A DNA stretch of 7,086 nt. Source: Phycisphaeraceae bacterium (GTDB taxonomy: Bacteria; Planctomycetota; Phycisphaerae; Phycisphaerales; Phycisphaeraceae). The notes under the pieces were generated by a model that was given only the letters and a program-made list of their open reading frames with translations, did no database searches and was not told the origin of the DNA. How positions within the stretch are numbered: the stretch's first letter is position 1; the number at the start of each line of letters is the position of its first letter. This document shows, in pieces, positions 1-6,515 of this stretch. The position numbers and the translations under genes were made by a program. The stretch is from contig PUNN01000274.1 in NCBI GenBank assembly GCA_003552605.1, positions 1 through 7,086 on the forward strand. Direction: 5' to 3'.

Positions 1-261
1 CATGATGATGCAAAACGCTCGGCGCGGCTTTCCTCGCTCTATGATCAGGTGCCCGAGTACGACGGTGGCATCGATCCGCAGCCGTTCATGGGCGATGTCG
101 ACCCCATCGTCGAAGGGGATGAGGAACTCAAGCCACCTGAACCGCCCGAGCAATCGCCTGAGCAGGAAGCCCCGGATGAGGGGTTCGGCCGTTTCCTCGA
201 TGATGCCGCGCCGCCGCCTTCGTCCCGTGACCGCGACCGGGGCACGGATGGGCGGTCCTGA
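1..261 (+). CDS. 3' end of an unidentified protein with an acidic, proline-rich C-terminal tail (5' partial)
   Basis: Frame 1 is open from the first base to a TGA at 259-261, giving 86 residues. The start lies outside the window. The visible part is entirely hydrophilic. A basic stretch (KRSARLSSLYDQ) comes first, then an Asp/Glu/Pro-rich segment with repeated PPEPPEQSPEQE-like sequence, then a short helix-like patch (EGFGRFLDDA) and an Arg/Asp-rich end. This looks like a disordered tail rather than a folded domain. No Walker or other catalytic motif is visible, so the protein cannot be identified. It is co-directional with the ABC-2 permease 69 bp downstream. The position would suit the ABC transporter ATPase expected to partner that permease, but this is inference from context only. 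An internal ATG at 49 is in the same frame, but a short gene starting there is less likely than continuation of an upstream gene, because the frame stays open to the window edge. Confidence 0.6.
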   Translation, partial: HDDAKRSARLSSLYDQVPEYDGGIDPQPFMGDVDPIVEGDEELKPPEPPEQSPEQEAPDEGFGRFLDDAAPPPSSRDRDRGTDGRS

Positions 262-265
262 CCGT

Positions 266-299
266 GCCACACCCGCGCCCCGCCAACGGGGCGCGTGGC
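266..299 (+). repeat. strong GC hairpin in the spacer after the first gene
   Basis: A perfect nine-pair stem (CGCGCCCCG at 274-282 with CGGGGCGCG at 287-295) closes a CCAA loop. Four further pairs (266-269 with 296-299) extend it across a four-base bulge. It starts five bases after the TGA at 259-261 and ends 19 bases before the GGAG of the next gene. The downstream bases (CCCTCGCCTTGACTT) contain no run of T, so it is not a standard intrinsic terminator. It could be an intra-operon mRNA processing or stabilising element, a weak attenuator, or a terminator of unusual type. The structure is read directly from the sequence; the role is inferred. Confidence 0.6.
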
Positions 300-317
300 C
301 CTCGCCTTGACTTGACC

Positions 318-321
318 GGAG
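318..321 (+). promoter_or_regulatory. Shine-Dalgarno GGAG for the permease GTG start
   Basis: GGAG lies nine bases before GTG 331. It supports the GTG start, since the reading frame has a stop at 313-315 and no other start codon between that stop and 331. The ATG at 323-325 is in another frame. Confidence 0.6.
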
Positions 322-330
322 CATGCCCGC

Positions 331-2355
331 GTGGCGAGCAACGCTTGGAAATGGTGGCTTGCAACCCTCGGTGCCACGGTCTTTGTGACACTCGTGGCCA
401 TGGGCATGCTCTATTTCGAAGGGCATGCGGCCATCGCCGAGATCGTCGGGATCACCGTCGCCGCGGCGGCCTGGCTCATGGCTGCCGGGGCCATCTTTTC
501 CTATGCCCGGCCCGAGTGGCCGGCGTGGTGGACCAACTTCGCACTGATCTACGGCGCGAAGGTGCTTGGCGCGGGGGCGCTCTTTTTCATGGACTTCACC
601 CCCGCCGCCACACTCGTGCTCGTCGGCGGCACCGTCCTGGAACTGACGATCATCTGGTGGGCCGTGGCCGAGCATCGGACCCTGCGCCTCGGGGCGATGG
701 TCCTGTTCGGCGGTTGCTATGCCGCCACCATTGCATGGTTTCTCACCCTGATCGAAAGGCAGGACCTCGGCCTGCTGGTGCTCGGCGCTGCGGGGCTGCT
801 GGCCGCTTACGCCATGGCTCTGTGGTTGGCACGCACGCTCCTGATCGGGGCCAACCCCGTCATCGGCATCGCCCGCACGGTCATGGATGAGGCCATCCGC
901 ATGCGGGTGGGGCTGATCATCATCGTCGCCCTCGCCATCATCCTCGTCGAGCTTGTTCGCGTGCCGGCCGATGACCGGCTCGATTTCCAGATCACACGCC
1001 TGCTGACAAGCTCGCTGATGTGGATGAGCATGCTCCTCGGCGTGCTGATGCTGCTGCTCGGCTGCTCGACCATCGGCCGTGACATGGATCAGAAGCATAT
1101 TTTCCTGACCATGACCAAGCCGGTCAGCCGCCCGGCATATCTCGCCGGCAAGTGGTTGGGGCTGGTCGTGCTCAGCGCGGTGCTGGTGGCGGTCAGTGGG
1201 CTGGCCATCTGGGTGCTGGCCGAGGCGACCATGCACCGACATGACGGTGATGCCGCTGCGTACGAGCAGGCACGGAGGGAGGTGTTGACCGCCCGTAAGG
1301 AGGTGCTGCCGGAACCACGAAGCCCCGAGCGGATCGAGCAGCAGGTCGAGCGCATCCTGGAACAGCGCCGCCGCGAACGCGAGGCGCGCGGTGAGGGCCC
1401 GCTCACCGAACGTGACCGGGAAGAGGCGCGGCAGTCGGCCATCACCGCCTGGCACACCATTGGCCCGCAGAACCGTGAGACCTTCATCTTCACCGGCCTT
1501 GAAAGGGCACGGGAGCGCGGCGAGTCGGTCTACCTGCGGATGAAGCCGCGGCGGTCACAGGTACCGCAGGCCGATGATGATTCGGTCGCCTTCGAGATGC
1601 GGATCAACGACCGGCCCTACCTCGTGCAGGCCCCCGGTGCGCCGCGGGGCATGACCACGCCGGTAATCCAGACCAAGGATGATGCCTATCGAGAGTTCTT
1701 TATCCCTGCCGAGCGCATCAGCGAGGGCGGCAGGCTTGAGGTGGAACTGCTCAATATCTCGCCGACCTACGGCCCGCAGGCCTTCGGCGACCTGCGTTTC
1801 GACCCGGGGGAGGGGATGGTCCTGCTCAGCCCCGCCGGCAGCTTCGAGGGCAACCTTGCCCGCGCGATGGTCATCCTGTGGCTTCAAATGGGGCTTCTCG
1901 CGGCAATTGCCCTGATGTCGGCGAGTTTTCTCAGCTTCCAGGTCGCCCTGCTGCTCAGCGGGCTGGTCGCCGCGGCGGGGATGGCCCGGGAGTACCTGAA
2001 TGAGGCTCTGCGTTATTACCCCCAGCCATTGCCGGGGTTGCGCGATGACTTCACCGGCTGGTTCACCGAGAGCCTTGGGATGATCGCTGAGACGTTCGCC
2101 AATGTCGCCGCGGGCGAGGGGTTGAACCTCGTGGTGCGAATGGTCATAACATTAATGGGCAAGTTTGTTGCCACGGTGATGCCATCGCTGGGTGCTTTCA
2201 GCCCCATTGGCGAGGTCTCGTCCGGCCGTTTGGTCAGTACGATGGGTGTCGCTGAGGCAGCCCTGTGGCTCTGGCTGATCTGGGGCGGGGTGTGTGCCGT
2301 GATCGCCCTGTTTGCCTTTGGCCGTCGTGAGTTGGCGCGCATCACGGTCGCCTGA
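331..2355 (+). CDS. ABC-2 family transporter permease with large extracytoplasmic insert
   Basis: This 674-residue polytopic membrane protein is best read as the permease of an ABC-2 type system, in the broad group that includes NosY and GldF. The diagnostic element is the cytoplasmic segment at residues 248-279: IGRDMDQKHIF, then LTMTKPVSRPAYLAGKWLG. It matches the GRE/D...LxKPxSRxxxxxGKxxG pattern between transmembrane segments 2 and 3 of ABC-2 permeases. Before this core lie about six extra hydrophobic segments (roughly 8-29, 33-58, 69-88, 92-113, 119-141 and 146-171). Core segments follow at about 193-211, 228-247 and 276-298. Residues 300-508 form a hydrophilic insert, expected outside the cytoplasmic membrane. 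It has a charged, coiled-coil-like part (330-370) and then a probable beta domain (about 400-500, with ERISEGGRLEVELLNISP). Hydrophobic segments resume at about 512-552, 600-618 and 641-663. The start is the first possible codon after the in-frame stop at 313, with GGAG nine bases upstream. No ATPase domain is present. The substrate is unknown. The next gene probably belongs to the same operon. Confidence 0.82.
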   Translation: MASNAWKWWLATLGATVFVTLVAMGMLYFEGHAAIAEIVGITVAAAAWLMAAGAIFSYARPEWPAWWTNFALIYGAKVLGAGALFFMDFTPAATLVLVGGTVLELTIIWWAVAEHRTLRLGAMVLFGGCYAATIAWFLTLIERQDLGLLVLGAAGLLAAYAMALWLARTLLIGANPVIGIARTVMDEAIRMRVGLIIIVALAIILVELVRVPADDRLDFQITRLLTSSLMWMSMLLGVLMLLLGCSTIGRDMDQKHIFLTMTKPVSRPAYLAGKWLGLVVLSAVLVAVSGLAIWVLAEATMHRHDGDAAAYEQARREVLTARKEVLPEPRSPERIEQQVERILEQRRREREARGEGPLTERDREEARQSAITAWHTIGPQNRETFIFTGLERARERGESVYLRMKPRRSQVPQADDDSVAFEMRINDRPYLVQAPGAPRGMTTPVIQTKDDAYREFFIPAERISEGGRLEVELLNISPTYGPQAFGDLRFDPGEGMVLLSPAGSFEGNLARAMVILWLQMGLLAAIALMSASFLSFQVALLLSGLVAAAGMAREYLNEALRYYPQPLPGLRDDFTGWFTESLGMIAETFANVAAGEGLNLVVRMVITLMGKFVATVMPSLGAFSPIGEVSSGRLVSTMGVAEAALWLWLIWGGVCAVIALFAFGRRELARITVA

Positions 2356-2358
2356 GAC

Positions 2359-2398
2359 TGCGGTCTTTGCAGCGTGCGTGAAACGCTGCGACACCGCA
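2359..2398 (+). repeat. two-tier hairpin in the spacer after the permease gene
   Basis: The outer stem TGCGGT (2359-2364) pairs with ACCGCA (2393-2398). After a small internal loop, an inner stem of seven Watson-Crick pairs, GCAGCGT (2369-2375) with ACGCTGC (2383-2389), closes a seven-base loop. Two further pairs (2367-2391 and the T-G wobble 2368-2390) extend the inner stem. The structure starts three bases after the TGA at 2353-2355. No T-run follows, so ordinary intrinsic termination is not supported. An RNA stability, processing or attenuation element is possible. It echoes the hairpin at 266-299 in placement, though not in sequence. Confidence 0.55.
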
Positions 2399-2443
2399 CC
2401 CGTGGAGCCATCGGGACGGCCCGGGGCCCCGCGGATACGATCC

Positions 2444-2448
2444 GGAAG
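2444..2448 (+). promoter_or_regulatory. Shine-Dalgarno GGAAG choosing ATG 2459
   Basis: GGAAG lies ten bases upstream of ATG 2459. This start places a transmembrane segment immediately at the N-terminus. Although the frame is open further upstream (to a start codon at 2312), that extension would overlap the permease gene and run through the hairpin at 2359-2398. Confidence 0.5.
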
Positions 2449-2458
2449 TGAAAATGCG

Positions 2459-4477
2459 ATGAACCGGAATCATATCATCACATTGGTGTGCCTGTTGCTG
2501 ACCGTGGCCCTGCTTGGCGCCGGTGGGTGGCTTGGTCAGACGACCGCCCGGGATTACGACCGGCTTCAACTCGGCCTTCAGCCGACCGTCGATGCCCACC
2601 GCGCCCCGCCGGCCGTCACGCTGGCCTCCACGGTCGGTGGCCCGGTCCGCGCCGCGGCGGTGATGTATCTCTGGGACAGGGCCACACGGCTTCAGGATGC
2701 CGGGCAGTACGCCGAGGCCAATCAGTGGTCGCAGTGGATTTCGATGCTCCAACCCGGCTTCGAGCAGGTGTGGGTCTTCAACGCCTGGAACATGGCGTAC
2801 AACATCTCCGTCGAGACCCACACTCCGCAGGACCGCTGGTTCTGGGTCAACAGCGGGGTGAGCCTGCTTCGGGATCACGGCATTCCCATGAACCCGCGGT
2901 CCGGCCGGTTGTACCGTGAACTTGCATGGATATTCCTGCACAAGATCGAACAGTACAGCGATGACATGCACTGGTACTACAAACGGCGCCTGGCCCTGGA
3001 GTGGCAGGAGATCGTCGGCGCCCCGGTGCCTGGTGAGAGCACGCAAGATACGCTGTCGCGATTTCGTGAGATCGTGGATGCCCCGCAGCGGCTGAGCACA
3101 CTGCGCGAGCAGGTGCCGGAGGTCGAGCCCCTGCTGCGCGAACTGAGGGAGTTGGACTATCGCCCGGGCGAGGACAATGAGCGGGCGCTTCGGCATATCG
3201 CCCGCGCGCGGATGGTGCTCGATTCGCTGGCAATGCAGGCTTTTGTCGATGAGCCAGAGCAAATGGCCCGGCGCTTCGACATGGAACGTCTGCCCCGGCC
3301 GGACGATCCCCTGGTGGAACTTGTCGACCGCTACCTCGATGAAGAGCAACCGGAGAAGATCGCCGCGCTCGAGGCTCTCGAGAACCACTTTCGCCGCGCC
3401 GTCATCACCGAGAGGTACAACATGGATGTCGAGTTGATGTACCAGATCATGGCCGGTGATGATGATACGCCGGAACTGGTCGGCTACGGTCCACTCGACT
3501 GGCGTCACCCCGCCTCGCACGGCCTCTACTGGACGCTCAAGGGTGCGATCGCCGTGCGTGAAGCCGGCCGTGAGTCACGCGAGGACATGGTCAATCTCTA
3601 CCGTAACGCCATTCATGCCATGCAGTCGCTGGCGTTCAACGGTACGATCAACTTCGATCCGACTCTGCGCGCACCCGAGGAGTGGGAGGGCGATGCCATC
3701 ACGGTCGAGATGGTGGGTGAGGGCCCCGAGGCGCAGCCGGCGATCGCTGACCTTGACCCGATGGTGGCTGAAGCGTGGCTGACCCGCGGGCCGGACCTCC
3801 GTTTCTTCGAGGGCTACGACCGAACGATGCAGTTTGCGATCGAGGTGGTCTCGCGCGAAGACGTGCCCGGCAGCCCCGAGGCTTACGAATCCGGCCACGA
3901 GAACATCCTTCTGGACGCGGTGTGGATGTATTTCGCTGCCGGTGACTGGGGCGAAGCGCGGCGATACTTCGACCGGGCACGCGAACTCTACGGCGACAAG
4001 CCGCACAACGTCCGCTCAGGTCGCTACCAGCGGTCACTTCAGCAACTCGCCACCGAAGAGCTCGTGCAGAACCTCGAAACACAGGACCGGGCACAAGCTT
4101 TCATCCAGAACCAGTTGATGCGTGCGTTCCGTGATGGCCTGGCCGTGGCCGATCCCGGCCACTATCGCCAGCGACGCGAGTTTGCCTCGTGGGCGCGACA
4201 GCAGTGGCAGGAAGGCCGTCGCGGCGACATCGCCGCCCCTCAGCCCAGGCAACACCTCCCACCCCTGGACGAATTGGAAGCAAACGCTTTTCTTCGTTTC
4301 ATGGCCGGCGCCGACCCCATCCGCGGGTTCGTCCCGCTTCGCGACCGGATGCGTGCATGGCGGCATGCCCCCCACGAGTTGCGATCGGCCGTCTACCCAC
4401 GCATCGCCGACCGCCTGCGGCAGGAGTGCGAACAGGCCGGCTTCGACTTCGAGAACGCCTTCCCGCGACCCTCGTGA
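2459..4477 (+). CDS. Membrane-anchored extracytoplasmic TPR-like protein, function unknown
   Basis: The protein has 672 residues. A short basic N-terminus (MNRNH) is followed by one hydrophobic segment (about 6-25). I see no clear lipobox or AxA cleavage site, so it is probably an N-terminal anchor with the rest facing the periplasm. Residues 66-100 (YLWDRATRLQDAGQYAEANQ) fit a TPR-like helical pair. They lead into an aromatic-rich block at 101-180 with FNAWNMAYNISVE, NPRSGRLYRELAWIF and DDMHWYYKRRLAL. A second distinctive motif, GYGPLDWRHPASHGLYW, is at 342-358. Another TPR-like unit (VWMYFAAGDWGEARRYFDRA) lies at about 488-507. Charged helical stretches occupy about 190-310 and 515-600. No catalytic motif is visible. 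From memory, motifs like these recur in uncharacterised planctomycete proteins; I cannot confirm that here. The gene lies 103 bp after the permease in the same direction, so it is a candidate extracytoplasmic partner of that transporter. TPR scaffolds usually bind proteins, but the partner is unknown. Confidence 0.75.
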   Translation: MNRNHIITLVCLLLTVALLGAGGWLGQTTARDYDRLQLGLQPTVDAHRAPPAVTLASTVGGPVRAAAVMYLWDRATRLQDAGQYAEANQWSQWISMLQPGFEQVWVFNAWNMAYNISVETHTPQDRWFWVNSGVSLLRDHGIPMNPRSGRLYRELAWIFLHKIEQYSDDMHWYYKRRLALEWQEIVGAPVPGESTQDTLSRFREIVDAPQRLSTLREQVPEVEPLLRELRELDYRPGEDNERALRHIARARMVLDSLAMQAFVDEPEQMARRFDMERLPRPDDPLVELVDRYLDEEQPEKIAALEALENHFRRAVITERYNMDVELMYQIMAGDDDTPELVGYGPLDWRHPASHGLYWTLKGAIAVREAGRESREDMVNLYRNAIHAMQSLAFNGTINFDPTLRAPEEWEGDAITVEMVGEGPEAQPAIADLDPMVAEAWLTRGPDLRFFEGYDRTMQFAIEVVSREDVPGSPEAYESGHENILLDAVWMYFAAGDWGEARRYFDRARELYGDKPHNVRSGRYQRSLQQLATEELVQNLETQDRAQAFIQNQLMRAFRDGLAVADPGHYRQRREFASWARQQWQEGRRGDIAAPQPRQHLPPLDELEANAFLRFMAGADPIRGFVPLRDRMRAWRHAPHELRSAVYPRIADRLRQECEQAGFDFENAFPRPS

Positions 4478-4490
4478 ATCACGATGCGGG
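4462..4490. terminator. possible bidirectional hairpin between convergent genes
   Basis: CCCGC (4462-4466) pairs with GCGGG (4486-4490). Inside it, TCGTG (4472-4476) pairs with CACGA (4480-4484). It spans the stop codon of the TPR-like gene at 4475-4477 and sits just before the stop of the convergent SET gene at 4506. There are bulged bases on the left arm and no T-run on either side. It is therefore only a weak candidate for a shared terminator in the 28-bp spacer. Confidence 0.25.
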
Positions 4491-4505
4491 TGGAACGGGA
4501 ACGAA

Positions 4506-4943
4506 TTACCGATTGACCAGACGGATGGGCAGAATGGATCGCTCGGTAGCGCCTTGAGGTGGGCTGTAAACGGCGGCCTGCTGCCAGTATTCATCCCCGT
4601 AATCAATCAGCAGTTCCTTACCCGCCATCACATCGCACAGCGTGTAGAAGTCAACCCGGGTGCTTTCGAGCACCGTCTTCCACGCCGCGTTCGGCGGCCG
4701 GCCATGATTGAATACCGAGGCGAGGCCGAACACCACCGCCCGGCCATCCCCATCCCATGGCCATGCGAACAGGTAGTGATTGAGCACCGTGTCGATGCGC
4801 TCCCACCCCTGCTCGATTGGCAGGGCGTGGCATTGCTCGATGATGGTCCCGGCGCTGATGGCCTGCCCCGCAAACACGCCCATGCCGTGAATGGCCGAAG
4901 GTCGAAGCTCAACAGCCGGGTTGCGGTAGAGTGCATGCGGCAT
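4506..4943 (-). CDS. Stand-alone SET-domain protein (putative protein lysine methyltransferase)
   Basis: This 145-residue protein is essentially a bare SET domain, the fold that transfers methyl groups from S-adenosylmethionine to lysine side chains. The motifs are in order: RPSAIHGMGVFAGQAI at 14-29 (N-terminal SET strand and cofactor-side GxG), VFNHGRPPNAAW at 77-88 (the NHxxxPNA motif) and AGKELLIDYGDEYW at 107-120 (the GEELxxDYG motif with the catalytic-type Tyr 115). The Ser/Cys that often follows NH is Gly here, and there is no Cys-rich post-SET region; as far as I know, both are tolerated in small bacterial SET proteins. The substrate cannot be read from the sequence. ATG 4943 is the only usual start before the first motif. 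No Shine-Dalgarno is visible upstream, and the frame stays open without a start codon back to about 5015. The gene lies 38 bp downstream of the 465-residue gene on the same strand, so co-transcription and translation from that message are plausible. Confidence 0.8.
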   Translation of the reverse strand: MPHALYRNPAVELRPSAIHGMGVFAGQAISAGTIIEQCHALPIEQGWERIDTVLNHYLFAWPWDGDGRAVVFGLASVFNHGRPPNAAWKTVLESTRVDFYTLCDVMAGKELLIDYGDEYWQQAAVYSPPQGATERSILPIRLVNR

Positions 4944-4981
4944 GTGCAGTTGCTTGATCAGCGCCGTCGGTACGGCTCGGC

Positions 4982-6379
4982 TCAGGTATAGGTCAAGTAA
5001 GCCGTGGCAGTGCAGTCACGATCGGCCACGAAGCGCACCCAGTGGCCGCTGAGCCCTGTCGGGAACACCCAGTGGATCGATTCACCATCGGGCACCTCGA
5101 CAGTGGCGCATCGGGCAAAGCGCCCGTTGCCCGTGGCGTCGAGTTCGATGCCGATGTTGACCGGCCCCGTTGCATCATCGCAGGCAAGCTGCACGCACTT
5201 GTGTTCGAAGCCGGTCACCAGGTACGGGTCACTCGGCTCCCCCGCCTTCACGGGTGTATCGAGCCACGGCCCACCCCAGCCGCTCGGCTTGCCAAAGCGC
5301 CACAGGTCATCGGTCTTGCCGATCCACACGCCCGACTCGGGCTCGGCCCCGAGCACGTTGTCGTTACGCGAGGGGGTGGTCTGGTCGGAACCGACCACGA
5401 GCATACCTCGGAAATTGCAGAAGTCGGGCACGATCCACAGGTGGTTCGAGATTGGCTTCACGCCGTGCACACGCCCGCCCCAGGCATGCGGTGAAAGCTC
5501 GTAGAAGATGCCCTGGCAGTCCATCAGGTAGCGCTCGTGCTCGATCTCGCGGATGCGCGGCCATTCGGTCTGCCAGGCATGCTCGAGGTTGACCGTGCCC
5601 TTGGGCAGGCGGTATCGCTGCCAGGAGCGGCCCTTGTCATCCCCCACCAATGCCATGAGGATTGCCGAGCGCCGATCCCAGCCGGTGGCATAGATCGTCG
5701 CGCCCAGCCGCTTGCGGCCGTGGACTTCGTAGAAGGAGGCATCGGATAGCACCGTCCACTTGCTGCCATCCCATTCAGCCAGCCGCCCCGCCGCACGTTC
5801 GCCGCGGTACTCGGCCTGCTCGTAGCTGTTGTTGGCCACGATCACGCGGCCGTGGGCGGTGAACCCGGCCTTGAAGTGCGGCCGGGCGTCTTCCGGCAGG
5901 GACAGTTCCTTGCACAGGTCGAAAAGCTGACGGGTCTCGAGGGTGGCCAGGTCCAGTTCGAAAAACTCACCCTCCATCCCGAGCACCATCAGCTTGTTTT
6001 CCGGGTCGGTCAGGTGCTCCATCGACGCCGCGAGCCGGTGGTCGACAAGGGATTCAACCACGCGAACGCGCCGGCGCTCATCGATCAGAAACGGCCCGAT
6101 CATCAACTGGTTGCTTGGGTGGTGGATGATGCGGTTGGCGTAGGTGCCATCCACGCCACGGCCCTCGGGCCGGTCCACGCGGTTGAGTTGCTCATCAACC
6201 TCCATGAGCATGCAGCCGGTGCCAGTATGCCGCGTATGCGAGACGTAGTTGACCATCCAGAGCCGGCCCGCAAAGGGCATCATTGCCGCGATCGCCATCT
6301 CGGATCGCGGTGGACCGAGATCCCCCACAATGGCCAAGTGAGGTAACACACCACTGACGTTCAAATGCTGCTGACTCAT
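4982..6379 (-). CDS. Conserved protein of unknown function, probably beta-propeller-like with a C-terminal beta-sandwich
   Basis: The protein has 465 residues. It has no signal peptide or membrane segment: the N-terminus MSQQHLNVSGVLPHLAIVGD is not hydrophobic enough, so it is probably cytoplasmic. Residues 36-365 are rich in short strands with repeated W/Y/G turns (FAGRLWMVNYVS, GTYANRIIHHPSNQLMIGP, LTDPENKLMVLGMEGEFFELDL, RVIVANNSYEQ, GRLAEWDGSKWTVL, YATGWDRRSAILMAL, RYLMDCQGIFYELSP). This pattern fits a beta-propeller fold that is not obviously WD40. Residues about 385-465 look like a separate beta-sandwich, ending with GHWVRFVADRDCTATAYLTY. From memory, near-identical motifs occur in unannotated planctomycete and marine metagenome proteins, with no function known to me. 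No catalytic residues can be assigned. ATG 6379 has AGGAG six bases upstream. The SET gene follows 38 bp downstream, so the two may be co-transcribed. A lyase, a glycan-related role and a non-enzymatic scaffold are all open. Confidence 0.75.
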   Translation of the reverse strand: MSQQHLNVSGVLPHLAIVGDLGPPRSEMAIAAMMPFAGRLWMVNYVSHTRHTGTGCMLMEVDEQLNRVDRPEGRGVDGTYANRIIHHPSNQLMIGPFLIDERRRVRVVESLVDHRLAASMEHLTDPENKLMVLGMEGEFFELDLATLETRQLFDLCKELSLPEDARPHFKAGFTAHGRVIVANNSYEQAEYRGERAAGRLAEWDGSKWTVLSDASFYEVHGRKRLGATIYATGWDRRSAILMALVGDDKGRSWQRYRLPKGTVNLEHAWQTEWPRIREIEHERYLMDCQGIFYELSPHAWGGRVHGVKPISNHLWIVPDFCNFRGMLVVGSDQTTPSRNDNVLGAEPESGVWIGKTDDLWRFGKPSGWGGPWLDTPVKAGEPSDPYLVTGFEHKCVQLACDDATGPVNIGIELDATGNGRFARCATVEVPDGESIHWVFPTGLSGHWVRFVADRDCTATAYLTYT

Positions 6380-6385
6380 GGTTCA

Positions 6386-6390
6386 CTCCT
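6386..6390 (-). promoter_or_regulatory. Shine-Dalgarno AGGAG for the 465-residue gene
   Basis: Read on the minus strand, AGGAG sits six bases before ATG 6379. This is the best ribosome-binding site in the window and fixes the start of this gene. Confidence 0.7.
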
Positions 6391-6475
6391 GATGCAACAA
6401 GCTCGTTTGCGCCCGCCGGGACTTACCGCGGCGGCGAGAGCGGCCATGATAGCCCACCGAGGTATCTTGTGGCGG

Positions 6476-6502
6476 ATCCTGCGTGACCTTCCCCGACAGG
6501 AT
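6476..6502. repeat. inverted repeat ATCCTG-N15-CAGGAT in a divergent spacer
   Basis: ATCCTG (6476-6481) and CAGGAT (6497-6502) form an exact six-base inverted repeat with centres 21 bp apart, about two helical turns. It lies between the divergent 465-residue gene and the guanine deaminase, just upstream of a TACAAT hexamer. This is the geometry of a dimer-binding operator. Six-base repeats at this spacing do arise by chance, so this is only a candidate. Confidence 0.2.
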
Positions 6503-6509
6503 GCCCGAT

Positions 6510-6515
6510 TACAAT
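6510..6515 (+). promoter_or_regulatory. possible -10 element TACAAT before guanine deaminase
   Basis: TACAAT matches the sigma-70 -10 consensus at five of six positions and lies 25 bases before ATG 6541. No convincing -35 hexamer is found 16-18 bases upstream (the region reads about CCTTCC). If it is real, transcription would start near 6522, which excludes ATG 6514 as the translation start. Confidence 0.25.

Noticed and set aside
266..299. Standard intrinsic terminator after the first gene
   Set aside because: The stem is strong, but no U-tract follows and the next gene's ribosome site begins 19 bases later. It is kept as a hairpin of unknown role.
264..890. Plus-strand frame of about 208 codons overlapping the permease start
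   Set aside because: Its translation is dominated by Arg, His and Gly with no membrane or domain pattern, while the overlapping frame encodes a clear permease.
2312..2458. N-terminal extension of the TPR-like protein back to a start at 2312
   Set aside because: It would overlap the permease by 44 bp, run through the hairpin spacer and put a 49-residue non-signal leader before the membrane anchor. ATG 2459 has a better-placed ribosome site.
2342..3520. Long open minus-strand frame (about 390 codons) opposite the TPR-like gene
   Set aside because: It is codon-aligned antisense to a well-supported gene in GC-rich DNA, where the sense codons that would create antisense stops (TTA, CTA, TCA) are rare. 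It shows no recognisable motif.
4122..4991. Long plus-strand frame spanning the end of the TPR-like gene and opposite the SET gene
   Set aside because: It crosses two supported genes and the convergent junction. Its translation is Arg/Ser/Pro-rich with no domain, typical of an out-of-frame shadow.
5852..6346. Plus-strand frame of about 164 codons opposite the 465-residue gene
   Set aside because: It is codon-aligned antisense to a gene with a good ribosome site and coherent motifs, and it shows no family resemblance.
6446..6451. TATCAT (minus strand) as a -10 for the 465-residue gene
   Set aside because: It matches five of six bases, but no -35-like hexamer exists at 16-18 bp spacing, so it is not distinguishable from chance.
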